Origin: an uncultured Lachnospiraceae bacterium
GTDB taxonomy: Bacteria > Bacillota > Clostridia > Lachnospirales > Lachnospiraceae
DNA: 18,961 nt
Reading direction: 5' to 3'
Assembly (NCBI GenBank): GCA_910588885.1
Contig: CAJUSQ010000050.1
Span: 1-18,961, forward strand
Shown here: positions 1-6,052 of the stretch, piece by piece
Position numbering within the stretch: the stretch's first letter is position 1
How the letters are laid out: the number at the start of each line of letters is the position of its first letter
Notes under the pieces: model-generated
Database searches by the model: none
Seen by the model: the letters and a program-made list of their open reading frames with translations, nothing else
Told to the model about the DNA's origin: nothing
Program-made: the position numbers and the translations under genes

Positions 1-74
1 GAAATGCAAATTATTTCTGCTCCCATATCACACACGACCCGTGCCGCCGCATACAAACCCATGCCATGGCTTAT
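1..74 (-). pseudogene. Unidentified ORF fragment running off left edge, possibly GHKL-ATPase-like
   Basis: Read leftward from just after a TAA at 77-75, this frame is open to the window edge and gives ISHGMGLYAAARVVCDMGAE followed by IICI. The composition is protein-like, and GMGLY followed about ten residues later by MGAEI resembles the G-box of GHKL ATPases such as histidine kinases (GxGLGLY...GGxI). It is in a different frame from the hsdM start next to it and has no start codon or ribosome site of its own, apart from internal ATGs at 62 and nearby. It is probably a fragment joined to hsdM by a deletion or insertion. The family guess is weak because only 24 residues are visible. Confidence 0.3.
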
Positions 75-145
75 TTAGAACGCAGCTTATCTGCCGCCTG
101 CCATAACTTTTCTTCGAATCCAATATTTGTGGTTCCAGCTGCCAT
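71..145 (-). pseudogene. hsdM: Truncated 5' end of type I restriction methyltransferase (hsdM remnant)
   Basis: An ATG at 145 sits 6 nt behind a perfect GGAGG (152-156). The first 24 codons begin MAAGTTNIGFEEKLWQAAD and end KLRSK before TAA at 73-71. The NIGFEEKLWxAADxLR stretch is the conserved N-terminus of type I restriction-modification M subunits, which normally continues with an N/S-MDAxEYKHVVLGLIFLKYIS segment over about 500 residues. Here it stops right after LRS, so only the start survives. The intact ribosome site suggests recent loss. No specificity or restriction subunit is visible. The recognition rests on a short but characteristic motif. Confidence 0.6.
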
Positions 146-147
146 AA

Positions 148-189
148 TCAACCTCCATAAATATACATTCTATAAGATTTTCTTTTCAT
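148..189 (-). CDS. Candidate 13-residue leader peptide coupled to the hsdM start
   Basis: ATG at 189 lies 6 nt downstream of GGGAG (196-200) and encodes MKRKSYRMYIYGG followed by TGA at 150-148. The last codons (GGA GGT TGA) contain the Shine-Dalgarno of the hsdM start, and only 2 nt separate the stop from that ATG (145). A ribosome ending here would sit on the next start, so translational coupling is possible. The peptide is basic and tyrosine-rich and matches nothing I know. It could be chance, or the trimmed end of a lost gene. Confidence 0.3.
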   Translation of the reverse strand: MKRKSYRMYIYGG

Positions 190-225
190 GAACATCTCCC
201 TGAAATGTTCCAGATGGCTGCCCGG

Positions 226-1002
226 CTATGTCATAGGTTCCGCTGCATTTCCGATTGTTTCTATCATTTCCTCCAAAGAATATACCGAAAACGTCAATCC
301 TTCTTCATCACCGCCTGCAGCTGCAGGCAATTGTTCTGCCATCCCTAACTCTGCAGTCTGTACAAATTCATTTTCACGATATTCTATATACTCCGCTTCT
401 TCCTCCGTCAGTCTACAGTAGGATTGATCCGTATCATATGAAGATGATTTTCCCAAAAAATATATTCCTTTCTGCCCCTTTTTGGACATGATATCGTTCC
501 TTCCTCTTTTCTCAACATAAATATGATCTGCGCGGTTGAAATCAGAAGCCGATATTGCCGGGCTCATTTCTTCTTCAGCTGCCCCCGGAAAAGAATCCAG
601 GTACTCCTGAACGGATATCAGTCCCTGTTCTTTCGATACCAGGATCCTGTCCCCTTCTTTATATCCTCCTTTGATGGGTTTCAAAATACGAACTTCTTCC
701 TTTGTATAGCAATAGCCATTTTCTTCTACCATATAATGGATTTGTTCTACCTCGCCGTAAACAATCACTTCGCTATGCTCCGCAAGAGATGGGATATCCG
801 GATAAGACACTGCAAAGTCATTGGTTGTATATACGACAGAAATAATCGGTTCCCCTTCCACTGTATCGGTAATTTCTTTTGCGAAAGACGCTTCCTTTTT
901 TTCTTGTCCAATTTCCCCGTTTCCGGCAAAACCGCATCCGCCCGACAACATGCAGACCAACAATACCCCTATCATTTTTTCTATATTATTTATTTTTCTC
1001 AT
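226..1002 (-). CDS. Putative lipoprotein of unknown function
   Basis: 258 residues. The start at 1002 (MRKINNIEKMIG) is preferred because AGGAGG (1009-1014) lies 6 nt upstream; the in-frame TTG at 1020 and ATG at 1017 precede that site and have none. The N-terminus has a basic head, a hydrophobic stretch (residues 10-19) and a lipobox-like LSGGC with Cys23, which suggests a lipid-anchored surface protein, although Ser at -3 is not ideal. The mature part is acidic. It includes a beta-rich region (SEVIVYGEVEQIHYMVEENG, then EEVRILKPIKGGYKEGDRIL) and GIYFLGKSSS, reminiscent of small beta-barrel domains in secreted proteins. It starts 14 nt after the protease stop, so the two are almost certainly co-transcribed. 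It could be an inhibitor, chaperone or partner of the protease, but nothing in the sequence proves this. Confidence 0.75.
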   Translation of the reverse strand: MRKINNIEKMIGVLLVCMLSGGCGFAGNGEIGQEKKEASFAKEITDTVEGEPIISVVYTTNDFAVSYPDIPSLAEHSEVIVYGEVEQIHYMVEENGYCYTKEEVRILKPIKGGYKEGDRILVSKEQGLISVQEYLDSFPGAAEEEMSPAISASDFNRADHIYVEKRGRNDIMSKKGQKGIYFLGKSSSYDTDQSYCRLTEEEAEYIEYRENEFVQTAELGMAEQLPAAAGGDEEGLTFSVYSLEEMIETIGNAAEPMT

Positions 1003-1016
1003 ATATTTCCTCCTCA

Positions 1017-1961
1017 TCAATAAATATGATTTACCGCTTCAATATCCATCGCTTGCGGTGTACTGACTTTTCTCCCGTTTCTTGTTTGACACATAATACT
1101 ACTTTGATTTGAGATTTTATGGGCCAGCCCTAATGCATGCCCTATTTCATGCGCTATCGTTCCAGAATTAATCGTTCCCTGATCCGTATCTACAAACACA
1201 CGCGCTTTTGTCCAATTTCCATTAGTATTAGAACCCCATGAATAATTCACACAAAATTCCGTACTTGCAAGCGTATTCGGATTTTGAAAAACTGTTCCAG
1301 AAAAGATAAGTGTCGAATCATATATATTACTAAAATTCACTTGAGACATGTTTAGTAATCCTGTTCTATTCCATGCGTTCACTCCCACTGCAATTGCAGA
1401 ATTTTGACTGCTGGAGCAACTAGTATAATACTTCATACTTTTTAAATTCACCTGATATTTATAGTCTTTAAATGTCGAATATCCATGACCACAGCCTATA
1501 ACATCTGAATCAGTAACAAATGCACCACTACTATTAAAATAGTTATAATAAGGCTGATTATTATTTATTCCTGGATAAGAAATAAACTGCCAACCAGTAA
1601 CCATTGCGCCACTGCTACTCAGGTAATACCAGTTTCCATTCACTTGTATCCAACCAGTCATCATCCAACCAGACGCATCAAAGTAATACCATGAACCATT
1701 TATATATTCCCAACCATTCACGGTATAAGATCCATCACTATGTCTATACCACCAACGCCCATCTGCCGCTTGAATCCATTCGCCATCGGATAAAGGATTA
1801 ATTGCTACATTTTCATTATGTATACCCTCCAAATTTTGTTCCATGTTCGCAGATATTCCATAATCGGAATCTTTTTCATTCAATTGTGATGCTGATACAG
1901 GTATAGATGATATCAGGCATCCAACAATTAAAAGTATTCCTAACATTTGCTTCTTTTTCAT
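1017..1961 (-). CDS. Secreted matrixin-like zinc metalloprotease with cell-wall-binding repeats
   Basis: 314 residues. Residues 1-24 are a Sec signal peptide (MKKKQMLGILLIVGCL...SIPVSA). Residues about 58-125 are three to four choline/cell-wall-binding repeats of the GW-x-x-x-x-G-x-WYY-x-x-x-x-G-x-MxTGW type. The C-terminal part carries the metzincin zinc site HEIGHALGLAH (His271, Glu272, His275, His281) and a downstream Met-turn candidate SSIM (Met290), as in M10/matrixin peptidases. It is therefore expected to be exported, held on the cell wall by the repeats, and to cut extracellular proteins. GAGG followed by 8 nt precedes the ATG, and a good promoter lies upstream. Codons are AT-rich compared with genes from 2490 onward, a sign of transfer. 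The substrate is unknown. The fold call is strong and the exact family moderate. Confidence 0.88.
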   Translation of the reverse strand: MKKKQMLGILLIVGCLISSIPVSASQLNEKDSDYGISANMEQNLEGIHNENVAINPLSDGEWIQAADGRWWYRHSDGSYTVNGWEYINGSWYYFDASGWMMTGWIQVNGNWYYLSSSGAMVTGWQFISYPGINNNQPYYNYFNSSGAFVTDSDVIGCGHGYSTFKDYKYQVNLKSMKYYTSCSSSQNSAIAVGVNAWNRTGLLNMSQVNFSNIYDSTLIFSGTVFQNPNTLASTEFCVNYSWGSNTNGNWTKARVFVDTDQGTINSGTIAHEIGHALGLAHKISNQSSIMCQTRNGRKVSTPQAMDIEAVNHIY

Positions 1962-1998
1962 TATTTTTTCCTCTTTTTATATTTTTTTAGCTAATTAA

Positions 1999-2027
1999 AT
2001 TATAATAATTATTTTAATATATTTCAA
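1999..2027 (-). promoter_or_regulatory. Promoter of the protease-lipoprotein operon
   Basis: On the minus strand TTGAAA (2027-2022), a 17-bp AT-only spacer, and TATAAT (2004-1999). The predicted start lies about 30 nt before the protease ATG at 1961. The match to a sigma-A promoter is excellent, though the region is so AT-rich that chance matches are more likely than usual. Confidence 0.65.
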
Positions 2028-2345
2028 TGACATTTCTAAAATATTTTTCATATGATACTTTTTAACTCAATTAATCATTCCAAAACTCCTAAATATGTAT
2101 ATAAATAATTCGGGTAGTGTTTTTATTTTTATGTCTGCGATCTTTATTCTTATTCCGGAGGGCAAGTGCAGCAGAGCCCACGAATCCTTGTAAATAATGG
2201 AATTTCCGGCAATATCTTATACTGGAGGTTATAGGAAAAATAATTTCAAATAAACAAAACTAATTACATCCTCAAAATTCGGGCCGTTTCCTCCATAATC
2301 AAGTAAAAGGCGGTGACTAACTGCAGTTGACCATGACGCAGAGGG

Positions 2346-2400
2346 AAAAAGGACTAAGCGAAGCGGCTCCCTGACTTTAATCAGCCGCTTCGCTTAGTCC
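2346..2400 (-). terminator. Strong Rho-independent terminator with perfect 18-bp stem
   Basis: GGACTAAGCGAAGCGGCT (2351-2368) is matched perfectly by 2383-2400 across a 14-nt loop. Read leftward, the stem is followed by TTTTT (2350-2346). It lies about 90 nt beyond the DUF368 stop and would end transcription of the aminotransferase-hisC-DUF368 run. The stem is unusually long for a terminator. Confidence 0.8.
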
Positions 2401-2489
2401 TGTAACAACCCCATCACCTATAACTGTCTTTGGGCGATCATTTCACTTATTGCGTTACTTACTTCGCACCACTTCTATAGGGCCCTGTT

Positions 2490-3338
2490 TTATTCCTCTC
2501 CCAGCTTCAGGGAAACCAGTACCCCGGCTGCCAGCGCTACAACCCCGGTCAGTATGGTCATTATCTGCAGTGTTCCGAATTCATTCATCATAAGAATCGC
2601 CACCGGGGAAGCTACAATCAGGCCGATAATTGCCCAATAAGCCAAAAGCGGCCATTTTTCAAATACGATTTCAATGAGTTTGGCAATGACAAAGATTCCG
2701 ACTACCACGCCAATCCCGAAGGGAATCAGTACCCCGCAGTCTCCAATCAATCCCTGAAGGTCAAATTCCTTCAAATGATCCACAAACTGGTTCACCATTC
2801 CCAATACCGGCTCATAATAGCCCAAAATCATCAATACCATGGAACCGCTGACTCCGGGAATCACCATCGTTGCAGATGCAATTACCCCGATTCCCAACAG
2901 CTTAAATACATTGATGAAGCTAAAGCTTAGCTCCGCCGCCGTTCCGCTGTTCCCTTCCAGGGAGGCACATCCTACTACCAGCACGAAAAACAGGAGAAAG
3001 GCCAGGATGTAGCTTACTTTTATCCGGTTTCCCTTTACCTTTTTCCCCATAGCCGGCAGTCCTCCCAGAATCAGTCCGATAAAAAGAAGATTCGTCTGAA
3101 AGGGAATGTTTCCGAACATACATTCGATTATTCTTGCACCCGCCACAATGGCCAGGACAATCCCGATGCCGATGGGAATCAATACCTTCATACTCTGCTT
3201 AAATTCCGAAAACAAATGCGTAACTGCATGGATGATCCGGTCATAAATTCCCATGGATACTGCCATCGTTCCGCCGCTGACCCCGGGAATAATATTCGCA
3301 ATCCCCATTACCACGCCTTTTAAAATATCTTTTACCAT
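2490..3338 (-). CDS. DUF368 family membrane protein (putative undecaprenyl-phosphate transporter)
   Basis: 282 residues from ATG 3338, chosen because GGAG (3345-3348) lies 6 nt upstream; an in-frame TTG at 3350 lacks a usable site. The N-terminal GVVMGIANIIPGVSGGTMAV and its internal echo ATMVIPGVSGSMVLMILGYY are the paired signature of the DUF368 family, suggesting an inverted-repeat transporter. About eight hydrophobic segments follow. Family members (PopT) have been linked to returning the C55 isoprenoid carrier undecaprenyl phosphate across the membrane for peptidoglycan and surface-polymer synthesis. Length is typical. It is last in a leftward run behind two aminotransferases, about 100 nt after hisC, with the terminator at 2346-2400 after it. 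Family assignment is confident; the transported molecule is from family knowledge only. Confidence 0.92.
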   Translation of the reverse strand: MVKDILKGVVMGIANIIPGVSGGTMAVSMGIYDRIIHAVTHLFSEFKQSMKVLIPIGIGIVLAIVAGARIIECMFGNIPFQTNLLFIGLILGGLPAMGKKVKGNRIKVSYILAFLLFFVLVVGCASLEGNSGTAAELSFSFINVFKLLGIGVIASATMVIPGVSGSMVLMILGYYEPVLGMVNQFVDHLKEFDLQGLIGDCGVLIPFGIGVVVGIFVIAKLIEIVFEKWPLLAYWAIIGLIVASPVAILMMNEFGTLQIMTILTGVVALAAGVLVSLKLGEE

Positions 3339-3366
3339 TTCATTCTCCAATCCTGTTCTGTTTTAC

Positions 3367-3435
3367 CTGGCTATTATTCTTCCTGCCATTTTTCTTCCTA
3401 TTTTCTTCCTGCCACTATTTTTCCTGCTATTTTCC
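3367..3435. repeat. Degenerate pyrimidine-rich tandem repeat between hisC and the DUF368 gene
   Basis: CTTCCTGCCA occurs at 3379-3388 and again at 3405-3414 (period 26), with a third partial TTCCTGCTATTTTCC from 3421. The spacing text is similar (TTTTTCTTCCTATTTT). The block begins immediately after the hisC stop on the minus strand and fills the gap to the next ribosome site. Copies are diverged and the low complexity makes the assignment modest. Confidence 0.5.
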
Positions 3436-4503
3436 TCACTGGTCTGCAGCTTTTACATATTTTTTCAGAAAATCTACCAGTACGTCCATTTCCCCGTCCG
3501 TTCCGATTGTAATCCGCAGATAATCCCGGATGCGCGGTTTTGCAAAATACCGGACGTAGATGTTTTCCTGTTTCAGGGCTTCAAACAGCTCCGGGGCCGA
3601 AAGCTTTGGATGGGTGGCAAAAATAAAATTCGCCTTGGAATCCCCAAACCGGAATCCCAATGCTTTCAGCTCTGCTTTTACACGCTCCCGGGTGTTCACG
3701 ATTTTTTGTATCGTTTCCCGGAAATATCCTTCGTCTTCCAGGGAAGCTGCTCCCAGCTTCTGGGCTGTCAGATCCATAGTATAGGAATTAAAGGAATATT
3801 TCACATCATTCAGATAGCGAATCAGCCCGGACTGGCCAAAGGCTGCTCCGATCCGCATTCCCGCCAGGCTCCTTGATTTGGAAAAAGTCTGGACCACCAG
3901 CAGATTGTCGAATTCCGGAATCAGGGACACTGCTGATTCCCCTCCAAAATCAATATATGCTTCGTCTACGATCACAATGACATCCTGATTTTTGGAAAGA
4001 ATCCGACGCAGAAAATCCGGATCCACCAGAAGCCCCGTAGGGGCATTGGGATTCGCCAGCACAATTCCGCCGTTTTCTTTTTCATAATCCTCTTCCCGGA
4101 TACCAAACGCTTCATCCAGGGGCTGGCACTCATAGGGAATCCCGTACAGCTGCGCCCATACTTCATAAAAAGAATACGTAATATCCGGAAAAAGAACCGG
4201 CTTTTTGCTCTGAAAAAAGGTCAGAAACGCCAACGCCAACACCTCGTCGGAGCCAACGCCCACAAATACCTGTTCTGATTTCAGCCCGTTCCGGGCCGCC
4301 AATGCTTCCACTAAAAGGGTGGAAGCGGGATCCGGGTACAGCCGCAGCCGTTCCGTATCCAACTGCTTCAAAGCCAAACCGACGCCCGGCGCCGGAGGAT
4401 ACGGGTTCTCGTTGGTATTCAATTTAATCATGCCGGGCCGATTGGGCTGTTCCCCCGGCACATATGGCTCTACTCTTCTTATATTCTTTTCCCACTCTGC
4501 CAT
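3436..4503 (-). CDS. hisC: Histidinol-phosphate aminotransferase-like PLP enzyme (HisC family)
   Basis: 355 residues, the usual length for HisC. The N-terminus (RRVEPYVPGEQPNRPGMIKLNTNENPYPP) is the classical HisC opening, in which the LNxNENP motif shapes the active site. NPNAPTG binds the cofactor, IVDEAYIDF carries the Asp and Tyr that hold the pyridoxal ring, and Lys209 in TFSKSRSLAGMRIG is the Schiff-base lysine. The late RITIGT motif binds the substrate acid group. The reaction is imidazole acetol phosphate plus glutamate to histidinol phosphate in the cytoplasm. No other his genes are nearby, so it may serve another amino acid (aromatic or phosphonate-type substrates occur in this family). 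It follows the other aminotransferase by about 100 nt and is probably in the same operon. AAGGA 5 nt before the ATG supports the start. Confidence 0.9.
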   Translation of the reverse strand: MAEWEKNIRRVEPYVPGEQPNRPGMIKLNTNENPYPPAPGVGLALKQLDTERLRLYPDPASTLLVEALAARNGLKSEQVFVGVGSDEVLALAFLTFFQSKKPVLFPDITYSFYEVWAQLYGIPYECQPLDEAFGIREEDYEKENGGIVLANPNAPTGLLVDPDFLRRILSKNQDVIVIVDEAYIDFGGESAVSLIPEFDNLLVVQTFSKSRSLAGMRIGAAFGQSGLIRYLNDVKYSFNSYTMDLTAQKLGAASLEDEGYFRETIQKIVNTRERVKAELKALGFRFGDSKANFIFATHPKLSAPELFEALKQENIYVRYFAKPRIRDYLRITIGTDGEMDVLVDFLKKYVKAADQ

Positions 4504-4529
4504 TTTTATCCTTCCTTTCCTCCTGCTCT

Positions 4530-4610
4530 TTCCGGCCTCCTGCAGGGCTTGCTCCCGCTGGGTCTTACGCTTCCGGCCTTCCGCAGGACTTGTTCCTGCC
4601 GGGCTTACGC
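4530..4610. repeat. Two-copy 41/40-bp tandem repeat spanning the end of the aminotransferase gene
   Basis: Copy 1 (4530-4570) and copy 2 (4571-4610) both begin TTCCGGCCT and end CTTACGC, agreeing at roughly four of five positions. Copy 2 contains the stop codon (TAA, 4607-4605) of the upstream minus-strand gene, so the duplicated unit reproduces a gene end. Each copy can form a small CCTGC/GCAGG hairpin. The repeat fills the gap before the hisC ribosome site. Confidence 0.75.
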
Positions 4611-5801
4611 GCTCTTCAGGCCGTATTCTGCGGCCAGGGCAGCAAAAGCGGGCAAGGATCGTTCAAGCATCTCATAGGGGACACAGTAAGCCAGCCGCAC
4701 ATAACCGGGGCAGGCAAAGGTTGTCCCGTTCACCAGTATAATATGATGCTTCTTCGCCGCTTCAATGAATTTCTTCTCATCCGGCTCCGGGGATTTCAGG
4801 AACATATAGAAAGTCCCCTCCGGCTTCACACAGGAAAATCCCAGTCCGGTCAATGCCTCATAGATCCGCTTCCGGTTCCGGTCATAAAAATCCACATCCG
4901 TCTTTTCCTCCAGGCAGCGGGCCACGGCCTTCTGCATCAGGGCCGGAGCATTGATAAATCCGGTAATGCGGTTTGCAATGGCAAGCCCCTGAAACACCGT
5001 ATCAAAATCCGCCATTTCCTTGGGCACCACCAAATAACCGATGCGGTCCCCGGGAATGGACAACGCTTTGCTGAAGGAATACGTCACAAATGTATTCCGA
5101 TAATATTTCGTCAAAAAGGGCGTGGTTTTTCCATCGAACACCAGTTCTCGATATGGTTCGTCCGATATCAAATAAATCTCATGACCGTACTCCTGCTGTT
5201 TTTGCTCCAGCAAGGATGCAATCCTTTGAATCGTTTCCTCGGAATAAATCACACCGCTGGGATTCACCGGGTTATTGATCATAACGGCCTTTGTCTTTGG
5301 GGAGAGCTTCCGCTCCATGTCCGCTAAATCCGGCTGGAAGGTTTCGTAATCCGGTTCCACCACGGAGAGTACGCCCCGCCAGTTACCGCAGTAATTCCGG
5401 TATTCGGTAAAATACGGCGCGAACACCATCAATTCGTCCCCCGGATCGAACAGCACCTTCAAAATCACATTGATGGCCCCGGCCGCCCCCACTGTCATAA
5501 TGATATTTCCGGCATCAAACCGGGTTTTAAACCGCCGGTTCAAGCTGTCTGCCACAGCCTTCCGCACCTCCGGGTATCCGGTATTGTCCATATATCCATG
5601 AAGCTCCAGGGAATCTTCTTCCCGGATGATTTCCAGCATCGCCCGGGTGTAAGCTTCCGGTACTGGCGTACAGGGATTGCCCAGGCTGAAATCAAACACA
5701 TTTTCTCTCCCCACTTCCTCGGCCAGGGCCTTCCCTTCAATAAACATGGCACGAATCGCCGAGCTGTTGGAAATATCTTCTAAAATCTGTTTTGAAACCA
5801 T
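4605..5801 (-). CDS. Class I/II PLP-dependent aminotransferase
   Basis: 398 residues, typical of fold-type I aspartate/aromatic aminotransferases. The N-terminal FDFSLGNPCTPVPE contacts substrate, NNPVNPSGVIY is the cofactor Asn motif, ISDEPYRELVF carries the Asp-x-x-Tyr pair, and Lys245 in YSFSKALSIPGDRIGY forms the Schiff base. FACPGYVRLAYC contains the substrate-binding Arg. It should move an amino group between an amino acid and a 2-oxo acid in the cytoplasm; the amino acid cannot be read from sequence. GAGG 7 nt upstream supports the ATG at 5801. It heads the leftward run with hisC and the DUF368 gene and is divergent from the AraC regulator, 251 bp away, which may control it. Confidence 0.92.
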   Translation of the reverse strand: MVSKQILEDISNSSAIRAMFIEGKALAEEVGRENVFDFSLGNPCTPVPEAYTRAMLEIIREEDSLELHGYMDNTGYPEVRKAVADSLNRRFKTRFDAGNIIMTVGAAGAINVILKVLFDPGDELMVFAPYFTEYRNYCGNWRGVLSVVEPDYETFQPDLADMERKLSPKTKAVMINNPVNPSGVIYSEETIQRIASLLEQKQQEYGHEIYLISDEPYRELVFDGKTTPFLTKYYRNTFVTYSFSKALSIPGDRIGYLVVPKEMADFDTVFQGLAIANRITGFINAPALMQKAVARCLEEKTDVDFYDRNRKRIYEALTGLGFSCVKPEGTFYMFLKSPEPDEKKFIEAAKKHHIILVNGTTFACPGYVRLAYCVPYEMLERSLPAFAALAAEYGLKSA

Positions 5802-5836
5802 ACTTTTTCCTCACTTTTTATCTCATTCCCAATTTC

Positions 5837-5850
5837 CTTGTTCAGACAAG
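5837..5850. promoter_or_regulatory. Small perfect inverted repeat upstream of the aminotransferase
   Basis: CTTGT-TCAG-ACAAG lies 36 nt before the aminotransferase start, in the gap shared with the divergent AraC-type gene. It could be an operator or a leader hairpin. The match is short and the role unproven. Confidence 0.25.
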
Positions 5851-5877
5851 CCAAGCCGCTGAAACTCTTACTACCGT

Positions 5878-5936
5878 GTTACTGTATTGGCCTGTGGCCG
5901 TGCAGCGCAGTGCACGGCCCAGGAGTGAACAGTAAC
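5878..5936. repeat. Long imperfect inverted repeat (hairpin/cruciform) in the divergent promoter region
   Basis: Outer arms GTTACTGT (5878-5885) and ACAGTAAC (5929-5936) flank an inner perfect stem GGCCGTGCA (5896-5904) / TGCACGGCC (5911-5919) with a 6-nt loop; CCTG/CAGG extends the inner stem past a one-base bulge. Neither side has a T-tract, so it is not a normal terminator. Part of one arm (5923-5936) recurs elsewhere in the window, which suggests a dispersed repeat element. Confidence 0.6.
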
Positions 5937-6001
5937 TACTACAGTACTACATTTCTTCAAAAATGTATAGTATTTTTCTATATTTTTTCCCATTTCTATG
6001 T

Positions 6002-6007
6002 TATAAT
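6002..6007 (+). promoter_or_regulatory. -10 element of the PocR/AraC regulator gene
   Basis: A perfect TATAAT lies 45 nt before the ATG. No good -35 is found at 16-18 bp, as might be expected of an activated or weak promoter. AGGAGG (6037-6042) follows, 10 nt before the ATG. Confidence 0.4.
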
Positions 6008-6052
6008 AAATTTTAGATATTTTTTGTAAAATTTTCAGGAGGTACTTATCCC

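Larger units (their letters stand above)
1962..2489. other. 528-bp intergenic region with promoter, possible gene remnants and terminator
   Basis: The first 130 bp are AT-rich and hold the protease promoter. From about 2140 to 2230 composition shifts to higher GC. On the minus strand a start-less frame there ends at TAG 2091-2089 and includes GFVGSAALALRNKNKDRRHK, which could be decayed coding sequence, but I cannot name it. At 2418-2474 (minus) a stretch reads KWCEVSNAISEMIAQRQL then TAG and looks like the tail of a lost protein. A leftward terminator occupies 2346-2400. No complete gene is visible. Confidence 0.5.

Noticed and set aside
190..210. GAACAT/ATGTTC inverted repeat after the lipoprotein gene as a terminator
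   Set aside because: The stem is only 6 bp and no T-tract follows in the leftward direction.
3253..3876. 207-codon plus-strand frame across the DUF368/hisC gap
   Set aside because: It covers low-complexity Phe/Leu/Ser text from the repeat block and the complement of two real genes.
4464..5327. 287-codon plus-strand frame over the aminotransferase
   Set aside because: No ribosome site or recognisable motif; it is the reverse of a gene with clear PLP motifs.
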